52,612 bases of DNA, from positions 1 to 52,612 of the forward strand of contig JAGKWS010000015.1 in assembly GCA_021151685.1 (NCBI GenBank), written 5' to 3'. Below are positions 18,389 through 26,133 of this stretch, piece after piece; the stretch's first letter is position 1; every line of letters starts with the position of its first letter. A model generated the notes under the pieces. That model did not search any database and was not told the origin of the DNA. It worked only from the letters and a program-made list of their open reading frames with translations. Source of the DNA: Chitinophagaceae bacterium. Its GTDB lineage: Bacteria > Bacteroidota > Bacteroidia > Chitinophagales > Chitinophagaceae. The translations under genes and the position numbers were made by a program.

Positions 18389-19309
18389 ATGAGAAAACAC
18401 TTTTCAAACCTTATTGGCCGTATAGCCGCCGAAAATGATGATGTTGTATTCATCACCGGCGATTTGGGTTATAACGCACTCGAAAACCTTGCCGATATAA
18501 TGGGCGACAGGTTCATCAACGCCGGCGTAGCCGAGCAGAATATGGTGGGCATGGCCGCAGGCATGGCATATCGTGGTTTCAGAGTTATATGTTACAGCAT
18601 TGCGCCCTTTGTGGTGTACCGCTGTCTGGAGCAGGTGCGTAACGATGTCTGTTTCCACAACCTACCGGTGTTTATTGTGGGCAATGGTGGTGGTTATGGT
18701 TATGGCATCATGGGCTCATCGCACCACTGTATAGAAGACGTGGCCTGCTTTAGCGGTCTGCCCAATATGCGTGTGTATGCCCCCTCGTTTGTGGATGATA
18801 TGAATCACTGCATCGAAGAGATGTTCCAGCGTCGTGGCCCTGCCTATCTGCGCCTTGGCTTGGGCAAAAACCTGCCCGGCAACATGGAGTTGACAAATTA
18901 CGGTGCTGCACCACGCACATGGGGGCAGGCATCGGTAACCATAGTAGCACAAAGCCCTGTGGCCAATAATGTAATAGAAGCCATCAATCAGTCTGGTCAT
19001 GCCGATAACATAGACTTCTTTGTGGTAAACCGTATGCCACAGGTGGTACTACCACAAGCATTAGCAGCCAGCATGGCCGCTACCGGCAATGTAATAACGG
19101 TAGAAGAACACATAGCTACAGGGGGGCTTGGGCAAACCGTTTCATCGCTCATACATGCAGCAGGGCTACCAGTCAACCGGCTCATCTCACTGCATGCGCA
19201 GGGGTATCCGTCCGGTTTATACGGCAGCCAGTCATTCCATCAGGCCGAGAGCGGTCTGGATGTTGCCAATATCTTAAAAGTCATTAACTCCTATTTCCAC
19301 CGCTCATGA
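18389..19309 (+). CDS. transketolase-like protein, C-terminal (pyrimidine-binding) half
   Basis: This 306-residue protein carries the second and third transketolase domains. The catalytic glutamate that activates thiamine diphosphate is E49 in NAGVAEQNMVGMA. The substrate-site segment GIMGSSHHCIEDVA is at 107-120. A C-terminal domain with VEEHIATGGLGQT follows. It pairs with the preceding protein (19-nt gap) to form a full enzyme of the alpha2beta2 type. Its stop overlaps the next start (ATGA at 19306-19309), showing tight coupling to the epimerase/glycosyltransferase fusion. Confidence 0.88.
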   Translation: MRKHFSNLIGRIAAENDDVVFITGDLGYNALENLADIMGDRFINAGVAEQNMVGMAAGMAYRGFRVICYSIAPFVVYRCLEQVRNDVCFHNLPVFIVGNGGGYGYGIMGSSHHCIEDVACFSGLPNMRVYAPSFVDDMNHCIEEMFQRRGPAYLRLGLGKNLPGNMELTNYGAAPRTWGQASVTIVAQSPVANNVIEAINQSGHADNIDFFVVNRMPQVVLPQALAASMAATGNVITVEEHIATGGLGQTVSSLIHAAGLPVNRLISLHAQGYPSGLYGSQSFHQAESGLDVANILKVINSYFHRS

Positions 19310-21300
19310 GTGATATCAGGCAATTGCAGGAAAAAATAAAAAAACTGGAAGGCCCTATTTTCGTATTTGGTGCCAGTGGTTTCATCGGTGCCAACATCAT
19401 GAAGGAAACCCTTCAGCTCCGTTCAGACTGTTATGCCATTACCCACGATGCCAACAGTGCATGGCGGCTCAAGCTGCTGAACGTACCGCACAACAATATT
19501 GTGCATTGCGATATCACATCTGCAACATCGGTAAAGGGTATTTTCGATAAATACCAACCCAAGACCATTTTCAATCTGGCAGCCTATGGTGCCTACAGCA
19601 AGCAGAGCAAAACCCAGCTTATTTACGAAACCAATGTAAATGGCACGGTAAATATTCTGGACTGCTGCACGGGCATAGCGGCCTACATACATGCTGGTAG
19701 TAGCTCAGAGTATGGCACCAACAGTGCCGCCCCCGCCGAAGACGATGCATTAGAGCCCAACAGCCACTACTCGGCTTCCAAGGTGTCTGCTGCTTATATT
19801 ATTCAGTTCTATGCACGGTACAAGCATGTAAATGCCCTCAACCTGCGCCTGTATTCTATATATGGCTATTGGGAAGAGCCCGACCGCCTGATACCGGTAA
19901 TGATAGAAAAGGCAAGGCAGGGACAGTACCCCAATCTGGTAGAGAAAGAAATAAGCCGCGACTTTGTGTTTGTTATAGATGCAGTAGAAGCATTTGTAGA
20001 TGCCGCCTTGAAGGTGTCTGCCGAAATACGGGGCCGCTCCTACAATATATGTACCGGGGTAAAAACAACCCTGGGCCAATTGGTAGATGTGGTACGCAAA
20101 GAGTTCAATATTGCGGCCGAGCCACAATGGGGCAACATGCAAAACCGTAACTGGGACCTCAAAGACTGGTACGGTAATCCCGCCAATACCCATCGCGACC
20201 TGGGCTGGAAGGCAACCACACCCTTGGCCGATGGACTGCGGCAGACATTGCAGTGGCACGAGACCAACGACTACGCCAATTCCATCATTCCGGCGTTCAG
20301 CAACCCGCGCCGCAATGCCAAGATTACATCTATCATAGCTTGTTACAAAGATGCGCAGGCCATACCGTACATGTACGAACGGTTGGTGAAAATGCACAAC
20401 GAAACCAAGCTGCGCTACGAGATAATTTTTGTAAACGACTGCTCGCCCGACAATTCGGAAGAAGTGATTGCTGAAATAGCCGCCCGCGATAGCAATGTCA
20501 TTGGCATCACCCATTCACGCAACTTCGGCTCACAATCGGCCTTCCTCAGTGGTATGGAGATAGCCAGCGGCGATGCCGTTGTTCTGATGGATGGCGACCT
20601 GCAAGACCCACCCGAGTTGATACCCGAATTCTACAAAAAGTGGATGGAAGGGTACGATGTGGTCTACGGCCGCCGTGTAAAGCGCGAAATGTCGTTCTTC
20701 ATGAACCTTGTGTACAAGACATTCTACCGCATTTTCAGCAATTTGTCCTACATCAAAATACCCAACGATGCCGGCGACTTCTCGCTGATGGATAAAAAAG
20801 TGGTACGCGAACTGAATCGCCTGCCCGAAAAAGAGGTCTTCCTTCGCGGTCTGCGTGCATGGGTAGGCTTCAAACAGATAGGAGTAGACTATGTACGCCC
20901 CGAGCGCATGTTTGGCGTAAGTACCAATAACTGGCGTCGCAACATAGGCTGGGCCCGTAAGGCCATCTTCTCATTCAGCTTTGTGCCGCTGGAGATGCTC
21001 AGTTATTTCGGTTTTGTACTCACTGCCGTGTCTTTCATTGCCATGATAGCACAGGTAGTGGCCAAAATTATGTACCCCGATATTCCGCACGGTATTGTTA
21101 CCATCATCGTATTGGTACTGTTTTTTGGTGGTGTGCAGGTACTGGCAGTGTCTATTCTGGGCGAGTATATTTCCAAGATATTTGAAGAAGGCAAAGGCCG
21201 TCCCCGTTTCATACGTCGTTCTGTAATATTCCGTGGCAAAAAATTGGATACTGCCGCAGAAATTGAGAACTTCAAAAAAGACAATCAACTTTCCCAATGA
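19306..21300 (+). CDS. fusion of NAD-dependent sugar epimerase/dehydratase with GT2 polyprenyl-phosphate glycosyltransferase
   Basis: This 664-residue protein has two enzymes in one frame. Residues 1-325 form an extended SDR nucleotide-sugar epimerase/dehydratase: Rossmann motif GASGFIG (22-28), SSSEYG (132-137), catalytic Y155xxxK159 and NLRLYSIYG. Residues about 338-655 form a GT2 transferase of the GtrB/DPM1 type: NDCSPDNS, HSRNFGSQ, the metal motif DGDLQDPPE (429-437), and two C-terminal membrane helices (about 565-590 and 605-630). The GT half should load a sugar onto undecaprenyl phosphate; the epimerase half should make or modify that sugar. No frameshift joins the halves. Its stop overlaps the next start (ATGA). 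Confidence 0.88.
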   Translation: MSDIRQLQEKIKKLEGPIFVFGASGFIGANIMKETLQLRSDCYAITHDANSAWRLKLLNVPHNNIVHCDITSATSVKGIFDKYQPKTIFNLAAYGAYSKQSKTQLIYETNVNGTVNILDCCTGIAAYIHAGSSSEYGTNSAAPAEDDALEPNSHYSASKVSAAYIIQFYARYKHVNALNLRLYSIYGYWEEPDRLIPVMIEKARQGQYPNLVEKEISRDFVFVIDAVEAFVDAALKVSAEIRGRSYNICTGVKTTLGQLVDVVRKEFNIAAEPQWGNMQNRNWDLKDWYGNPANTHRDLGWKATTPLADGLRQTLQWHETNDYANSIIPAFSNPRRNAKITSIIACYKDAQAIPYMYERLVKMHNETKLRYEIIFVNDCSPDNSEEVIAEIAARDSNVIGITHSRNFGSQSAFLSGMEIASGDAVVLMDGDLQDPPELIPEFYKKWMEGYDVVYGRRVKREMSFFMNLVYKTFYRIFSNLSYIKIPNDAGDFSLMDKKVVRELNRLPEKEVFLRGLRAWVGFKQIGVDYVRPERMFGVSTNNWRRNIGWARKAIFSFSFVPLEMLSYFGFVLTAVSFIAMIAQVVAKIMYPDIPHGIVTIIVLVLFFGGVQVLAVSILGEYISKIFEEGKGRPRFIRRSVIFRGKKLDTAAEIENFKKDNQLSQ

Positions 21301-22205
21301 GTAAATACAACTACGTAACTCGTGAATGCCTTTTCTGCGGTACTACCGATGCCGATAACCATCCGGTATTGTACCCCCGAAACTTTAAGGACGAGGATTT
21401 GAACGAGGGTGTATTCTCGGCACGTCGTACCAATTCCGACCACTTTCACTACGAAATGGTGAAGTGTAAGAAGACCGGCCTCATTTTCTCCCGGCACATT
21501 CTTACAGATGATGCCCTGAACGAGTTGTACAAGGGAAGTGTGGTAACCTTTGGCGAACAGACCGAATTCATTAAGCGCGACTACTGGAAACCCATATCGG
21601 GATATGTAAATAAATGGAATAAAGGTCGCTCGCTGGACATAGGCTGTAGCAATGGCTTCTTTCTGGAAATGCTGAAAGACAACGGTTATGCCGAAGTACA
21701 TGGTGTAGAACCCGGCGAAGAACCTAAGAAGATAGCCCGTGCCGATGTGCGCGACAACATAGTTACCGGCTTCTACGGCCCCGGTCTGTATCCCGAAAAT
21801 CACTTCGACCTCATTACCTGCTTTCAAACGCTGGACCACCTGAGCGACCCGCTGGGTATGCTGCGCAGCATGTACCACAACACCAAACCCGGTGGCCATG
21901 TGTACATGATTATGCACAATACGCTGGCACTACAGGCCAAAATCTTTGGTGAGAAGTCGCCCATTATAGACGTAGAGCACATATACCTCTTCAATAAGAG
22001 CAACCTGGCCGAACTGTGCAAGAAAGCAGGCTTCAAGGTGGTGTCTTCGTTCGATGTGGCCAATGGTTATCCATTCAGTTACTGGATACGTATGTCGCCA
22101 CTGCCGGTAAAGAAGCTATGGGTAGGTGTGTTCAAAGCATTGGGGCTGTACAATAAAGTACTGGCTATCAATGCTGGCAACATGGGCATCATTCTGGAGA
22201 AGTAG
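21297..22205 (+). CDS. class I SAM-dependent methyltransferase with N-terminal Cys motif
   Basis: This 302-residue protein has an N-terminal zinc-knuckle-like region (C11xxC14, C57) and a methyltransferase core with SAM motif I LDIGCSNG (113-120), then ITCFQTLDHLSDPLGML and KPGGHVYMI. This architecture is seen in sugar C-methyltransferases and other glycan-cluster methyltransferases. As the last gene of the coupled operon it probably methylates the sugar made by the upstream enzymes. A protein or lipid substrate cannot be excluded. Confidence 0.85.
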   Translation: MSKYNYVTRECLFCGTTDADNHPVLYPRNFKDEDLNEGVFSARRTNSDHFHYEMVKCKKTGLIFSRHILTDDALNELYKGSVVTFGEQTEFIKRDYWKPISGYVNKWNKGRSLDIGCSNGFFLEMLKDNGYAEVHGVEPGEEPKKIARADVRDNIVTGFYGPGLYPENHFDLITCFQTLDHLSDPLGMLRSMYHNTKPGGHVYMIMHNTLALQAKIFGEKSPIIDVEHIYLFNKSNLAELCKKAGFKVVSSFDVANGYPFSYWIRMSPLPVKKLWVGVFKALGLYNKVLAINAGNMGIILEK

Positions 22206-22297
22206 TGCCACGATGCTTTGAGTGTCAGTACGCTAATAACGGTTTCTTTGGTTGTTGCAACTAACATATCGGGGCGTTTTGCCGTCTGATATTGTAG

Positions 22298-22342
22298 CCG
22301 TAAAAACTAAGAAAATGTAAAATGAATAACTTATTTTTACGG
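22298..22342 (+). terminator. possible terminator/attenuator after the sugar operon
   Basis: CCGTAAAAACTAAG (from 22298) pairs imperfectly with CTTATTTTTACGG (22330-22342). The same GTAAAAACTAA motif recurs at 22371-22381 just before the next gene, so alternative pairing is possible. The gap 22206-22388 holds no other feature I can support. Confidence 0.4.
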
Positions 22343-22388
22343 GATTGAATACTCCCGGCTGTTGTCGGAGGTAAAAACTAATGTTTGT

Positions 22389-24023
22389 ATGATACGTAGA
22401 TTGATACTAATGCTGTTGTTGTGCGTAGGTGCCCATGGGGTTACAAATGCAGCAACAGAAGACTCCGTTTACATCTACCTGCCTTGGGGCAGCGATACCA
22501 CCTGTCCGGGGTCACAGCTTACCTTTACCGCCGTAGAGACCAACGATACCATGACGGGTACCATCTTTCGCTGGTACACCAACAATGTGTATACCGGGGT
22601 GTCTATAGATACATTCATCACTACTGCCCTCAACGATGGTGATAGCGTGTACTGCAAAATCTTTTTCACCAACAGTGCCGGGTTCCCCGATAGCTTTAAG
22701 TCAAATACCTTATACGTATACCGCCGCAGTGCCATAGTACCAACCGTACTCAATGCACTGACCTCTGGTAGCAACCCCGATTGTCCTGGGCATCCGCTTA
22801 CATTTACCGCCTACCCCGGTACCGGAGGCCCCTCTCCAGTGTACCAGTGGCGTGTAGATGGGGTGGCAATATCCGGGGCTACTTCGCAAACATATACCAA
22901 CATATTTGCCGATGGCGATACCGTTTCGGTGATGATGGTCTCCAATTCTACCTGTGCCTCCCCAACCGATACTGCATACTCCAACGGTATCGAAGTCATA
23001 CACGACTCCCTAACAGCTACACTTACCATGAGCGTAGCATGGAACCCAATCTGTGCTGGTGCACACGATACATTTACTGCGTTTGCACTCGATGCCGGTC
23101 TTGGTTCTACCATCTATTGGTATGTAAACGGCATACAGGTACCCGGTGCCCTTGGCCCCAACTACAATACCGATACCCTGCACAATGGCGACATAGTATA
23201 TGCCATGCTGGTAGCTACCGATGCTTGTGTCATCAACGATACCACCATTTCGCCATCAGTTACCATGACGGTACTGCCCAATGTAGACCCATCAGCCCAC
23301 ATTGTACTGACCCATGGTGCTAACCCCGGCTGTATCGATTCGGCCATTACCTTCACCGCTACCTATGCCGATGGAGGTGTAGCACCAGACATTCTGTGGC
23401 TGGTGAACGATACCGTACGTGGCTCGGGCACATCTACCTTTACCCGTACCTATGCCGATGGCGACCTGCTTACCTTCCGTGTACGCACTACCGATGGTGG
23501 CTGTTATGTAAACGACTCAGTAACAACATCGGCCATTCTCATGGTGCGCGATAGTACACCTGTTGCTCCGTTGGTATCGCTGATAGACAACATATTGGTG
23601 GCCAATACTACCGGTACTTACATCTGGTACTTCAATGGGGTAGTAATACCCGGTGCCAATAGCCAAACCTACCATCCCGGCACTATGGGCTACTATTCGG
23701 CCCGCCGCGATACGGGTAACTGTCCTTCCGAAATGTCGAACATCATTTACATTTCTCTGCTGAAAGTAGGCGAGATTGCAGGTAACAGCGTAAAGATCTA
23801 TCCAAACCCTACATCGGGTATCGTCACGCTCGACTGGGGTAGTGTCGTCCGAACAAATATTACCGTCTCCAACATTATTGGGCAAGTAGTACTTACCGAA
23901 ACCAGCAACGGCAGTACCGGCAAAGAGCTCAACCTTTCGCACCTGCCCGCCGGCAACTACATCATCACCCTGAAAGACGAAAACGGTGGCATCTCTACCC
24001 ACAAGGTACTGTTAGAGAAATAA
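22389..24023 (+). CDS. secreted Ig-like repeat protein with T9SS type A tail
   Basis: This 544-residue protein has a signal peptide (MIRRLILMLLLCVGAHGVTNA) and five beta-sandwich repeats of about 90 residues that share NPxCxGxxxTFTA and DGDxVxxxM patterns. A T9SS type A sorting tail follows (VKIYPNPTSGIVTLDW ... LPAGNYIITLKDENG). The repeats look like Ig-like/PKD relatives used in adhesion. The longest frame begins at a TTG (22362); ATG 22389 gives the signal peptide. GGAGGT lies 17-22 nt upstream, too far for a normal Shine-Dalgarno site. Confidence 0.85.
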   Translation: MIRRLILMLLLCVGAHGVTNAATEDSVYIYLPWGSDTTCPGSQLTFTAVETNDTMTGTIFRWYTNNVYTGVSIDTFITTALNDGDSVYCKIFFTNSAGFPDSFKSNTLYVYRRSAIVPTVLNALTSGSNPDCPGHPLTFTAYPGTGGPSPVYQWRVDGVAISGATSQTYTNIFADGDTVSVMMVSNSTCASPTDTAYSNGIEVIHDSLTATLTMSVAWNPICAGAHDTFTAFALDAGLGSTIYWYVNGIQVPGALGPNYNTDTLHNGDIVYAMLVATDACVINDTTISPSVTMTVLPNVDPSAHIVLTHGANPGCIDSAITFTATYADGGVAPDILWLVNDTVRGSGTSTFTRTYADGDLLTFRVRTTDGGCYVNDSVTTSAILMVRDSTPVAPLVSLIDNILVANTTGTYIWYFNGVVIPGANSQTYHPGTMGYYSARRDTGNCPSEMSNIIYISLLKVGEIAGNSVKIYPNPTSGIVTLDWGSVVRTNITVSNIIGQVVLTETSNGSTGKELNLSHLPAGNYIITLKDENGGISTHKVLLEK

Positions 24024-24056
24024 CACAGTCAAGACATAAGATAGTCATACAACAAG

Positions 24057-24081
24057 ATGGGCAGCCCGCAAGGCTGCCCAT
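24057..24081 (+). terminator. terminator after the Ig-like secreted protein
   Basis: ATGGGCAGCC (24057-24066) and GGCTGCCCAT (24072-24081) form a GC-rich hairpin 33 nt after the stop codon, followed by TTGTAATAT. Confidence 0.75.
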
Positions 24082-24099
24082 TGTAATATAGCGTGAACC

Positions 24100-24170
24100 A
24101 ACCTCCGTTAGGAGGTAAAGCTCTGTAGTAAATTTGTGATAATTTAGACAATGCTCCGTAGGAGCAAAAC
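24100..24170 (+). repeat. REP-like palindromic unit 1
   Basis: A bipartite unit. Hairpin A is ACCTCCGTTAGGAGGT (24101-24116), followed by AAGCTCTGTAG, an AT-rich spacer, then hairpin B GCTCCGTAGGAGC (24153-24165) and AAAAC. It lies upstream of the RAYT gene, in direct orientation to the other units. Confidence 0.85.
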
Positions 24171-24238
24171 ATACAGCGGGAAATTGGCGAGTCCCCCCAA
24201 TGGAGTTACCTGAGATGGGAAATTGCCATACCTGTATC

Positions 24239-24309
24239 AACCTCCGTTAGGAGGTAAAGCTCTGTAGCAAAATTGTGATAATTTAGACAATGCTCCGTAG
24301 GAGCAAAAC
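24239..24309 (+). repeat. REP-like palindromic unit 2
   Basis: Same architecture and near-identical sequence to unit 1: hairpin A at 24240-24255, hairpin B at 24292-24304. Its AAAAC end is 25 nt from the ATG of the Y1 transposase. Confidence 0.85.
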
Positions 24310-24334
24310 GCACAATACAAAAAGTATCGTTTCT

Positions 24335-24796
24335 ATGCCCAACACCTACACACAGTTATACATCCATTGCGTTTTTGCCGTTAAATATCGTTTGGCTATG
24401 CTGGACACAGAATGGGATGCCCGGCTCAGGTTATATATAACGGCCATCGTGCAGAATCATAACCATAAAATGCTGGCTATAAATAATATGCCCGACCACC
24501 TGCACATATTTATTGGGTTGAACCCCAAACAGTCTATCTCCGACATGATGCGGATAGTAAAAAGTGATTCGGCCGAATGGATAAACAAAGATGGTTTAAC
24601 AAAAAGCCGATTTCAATGGCAGGAAGGGTATGGGGCTTTCAGTCATTCCAGGTCGCAGATAAGCCATGTTGCAGCCTATATACAGAATCAGCAGGCACAT
24701 CATAAGAAGGTTACGTTTATGGATGAATACCGGAAAATGCTTCAAGATTTTGAAGTAGAATATGATGAGCAATACATATTCAAACCCCTTGTTTAG
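24335..24796 (+). CDS. REP-associated tyrosine transposase (RAYT), IS200-like Y1 HUH family
   Basis: This 153-residue protein has the single-domain Y1 transposase fold. The HUH motif is H55-L-H57 in MPDHLHIF and the catalytic tyrosine is Y115 in HVAAYIQNQQAHH. The SHSRSQISHV stretch before the Tyr is typical of IS200/REP transposases. RAYTs nick single-stranded DNA at palindromic repeats and are thought to spread REP sequences. This one is bracketed by at least five copies of such a repeat. The ATG at 24335 is chosen because the frame from 24290 reads through repeat sequence. The protein has full length and motifs, so it is probably active. Confidence 0.9.
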   Translation: MPNTYTQLYIHCVFAVKYRLAMLDTEWDARLRLYITAIVQNHNHKMLAINNMPDHLHIFIGLNPKQSISDMMRIVKSDSAEWINKDGLTKSRFQWQEGYGAFSHSRSQISHVAAYIQNQQAHHKKVTFMDEYRKMLQDFEVEYDEQYIFKPLV

Positions 24797-24857
24797 TAGT
24801 TGCACCCCTACGGGGCGCATTGTGTGTGTTGCATAATCTTGATTGCTACATAGCTTG

Positions 24858-24873
24858 AGCTCCTAACGGAGCT
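24858..24873 (-). repeat. solitary REP half-unit in reverse orientation
   Basis: AGCTCCTAACGGAGCT is a 16-bp palindrome whose reverse strand reads AGCTCCGTTAGGAGCT, a cross between hairpins A and B of the neighbouring units. Confidence 0.6.
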
Positions 24874-24925
24874 TTCTTGTATAGCTATGTACATCTTTAA
24901 CCCGGAAATTGCCCTATCCATACGT

Positions 24926-24997
24926 CCACCTCCGATAGGAGGTGAAGCTCTGTAGCAGGAATACGATTATACGGACAATGCTCCATAGGAGCAAAAC
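24926..24997 (+). repeat. REP-like palindromic unit 3
   Basis: Hairpin A is CACCTCCGATAGGAGGTG (24927-24944), with a compensating extra pair and loop GATA. Hairpin B is GCTCCATAGGAGC (24980-24992). It begins a run of three units spaced 113-114 nt apart. Confidence 0.85.
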
Positions 24998-25039
24998 GTA
25001 TAAAATCTGCCAGAGTTGGGAAATTACTATGTCTGCACC

Positions 25040-25110
25040 CACCTCCGTTAGGAGGTAAAGCTCTGTAGCAGGAATGCGATTATACGGACATTGCTCCGTA
25101 GGTGCAAAAC
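25040..25110 (+). repeat. REP-like palindromic unit 4
   Basis: Hairpin A is intact (25041-25056). Hairpin B reads GCTCCGTAGGTGC (25093-25105), with one broken pair. The linker before it shares the block GAGTTGGGAAATTAC with the linker before unit 5. Confidence 0.85.
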
Positions 25111-25152
25111 ATACAAAACCTGCCGGAGTTGGGAAATTACCATGTCTGCACC

Positions 25153-25222
25153 CACCTCCGTTAGGAGGTAAAGCTCTGTAGTGCAATTGGATAATTTTGA
25201 CATTGCTCCATAGGAGCAAAAC
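25153..25222 (+). repeat. REP-like palindromic unit 5
   Basis: Hairpin A is at 25154-25169 and hairpin B is GCTCCATAGGAGC (25204-25216). It is the last copy; 25223-25325 holds only a small hairpin (25301-25318) before the next gene. Confidence 0.85.
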
Positions 25223-25325
25223 ATAAGCGGATAACTGGTGAACATCCTAAAAGGACTGCCAAGATGCCCCCGAGATAGTATGTGCAAGTACGATAGCTAT
25301 TGGTGTGTGCTCACACCATCATAAA

Positions 25326-26018
25326 TCATCCAGTTTGATCCTGTTCATAGTCGTACCTAAATGTCTGGTAAGGTCCATTGTGAATTACAGTTCTGTACTC
25401 GCTTGTATTCTTTTTTCGAAGATGTTCCGCTGCATACGCACTTTTTAGATTGTAGTGCCTTTTGTCAAGGAAACCAACCGTTCTAAGGGTTGGGTGCTCA
25501 ATTATGGGACACAGATCTCCGTCTAAAACATTTGTGTCAACAAAACGGAAGTCTATCAGATTCGGAAAATGCCTCAAGAAATCCAAACTTTCAACTGGTG
25601 CGCATGCATTCAAACAAAGAACTCTTAATTTCTTTAGTTTCAGTATTTGGTCAGAGAAATGAAATTTCTTTGACTGATTGATGTGTAGAAATTCAAGACT
25701 ATTACATAGAGTTTGCAAACCTGCATCTCCTGATAATTTTGTGCAGTAGTGTAGTTCCAACCGTTTTAATTGGCTATATTTTTCAATTCCTGTGAAGTCA
25801 ATAATGTTCGCAGAATTCAACTGGAGGTACAATAAATTCTCAGATGCCGGCAGACTATCAAATGCGCATAACTGTTTTTTAAGATGCCAAATATTTGCGT
25901 ATTCTGACTGAATGAAGTTATTTCCCTTTATCCCAATAGCCTGTTCTTTCAAGTCGACTTGAAACAGTTTGTTCTGTTCCAATTGTTCAAACCAAATTGT
26001 ATTATATCGCCAATCCAA
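25326..26018 (-). CDS. small leucine-rich-repeat protein with non-ATG start
   Basis: About 230 residues with five or six irregular LRRs of 22-24 residues (NLLYLQLNSANIIDFTGIEKY, LKRLELHYCTKLSGD, LRVLCLNACAPVESLDFL, LIDFRFVDTNVLDGD). No signal peptide is visible, so it is probably cytosolic. The frame contains no ATG. Its earliest practical start is TTG at 26018, preceded by AGAAGAAAT, and an upstream stop at 26040-26042 rules out a much longer protein. The gene is AT-richer than its neighbours, which hints at transfer. It may be truncated at the N-terminus. No function is assigned. Confidence 0.6.
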   Translation of the reverse strand: MDWRYNTIWFEQLEQNKLFQVDLKEQAIGIKGNNFIQSEYANIWHLKKQLCAFDSLPASENLLYLQLNSANIIDFTGIEKYSQLKRLELHYCTKLSGDAGLQTLCNSLEFLHINQSKKFHFSDQILKLKKLRVLCLNACAPVESLDFLRHFPNLIDFRFVDTNVLDGDLCPIIEHPTLRTVGFLDKRHYNLKSAYAAEHLRKKNTSEYRTVIHNGPYQTFRYDYEQDQTG

Positions 26019-26133
26019 ATTTCTTCTATTTTCAGTTAGTTATTTCCAGTGGTTCATCCATCAGCGTAGCACTTTATGTGCAAGTAATGCACAATCACCA
26101 CTACACAACTAAATTACGCCATCTTCTACTACA

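Noticed and set aside
19750..20514. 254-aa minus-strand frame inside the epimerase-GT2 gene
   Set aside because: It is a long antisense frame of a well-supported coding gene, with no coherent family features.
24100..25222. CRISPR-like array
   Set aside because: The repeats are about 70 nt with two internal hairpins, linkers are partly conserved rather than unique, no cas genes are nearby, and a RAYT transposase lies inside. REP-type repeats explain it better.
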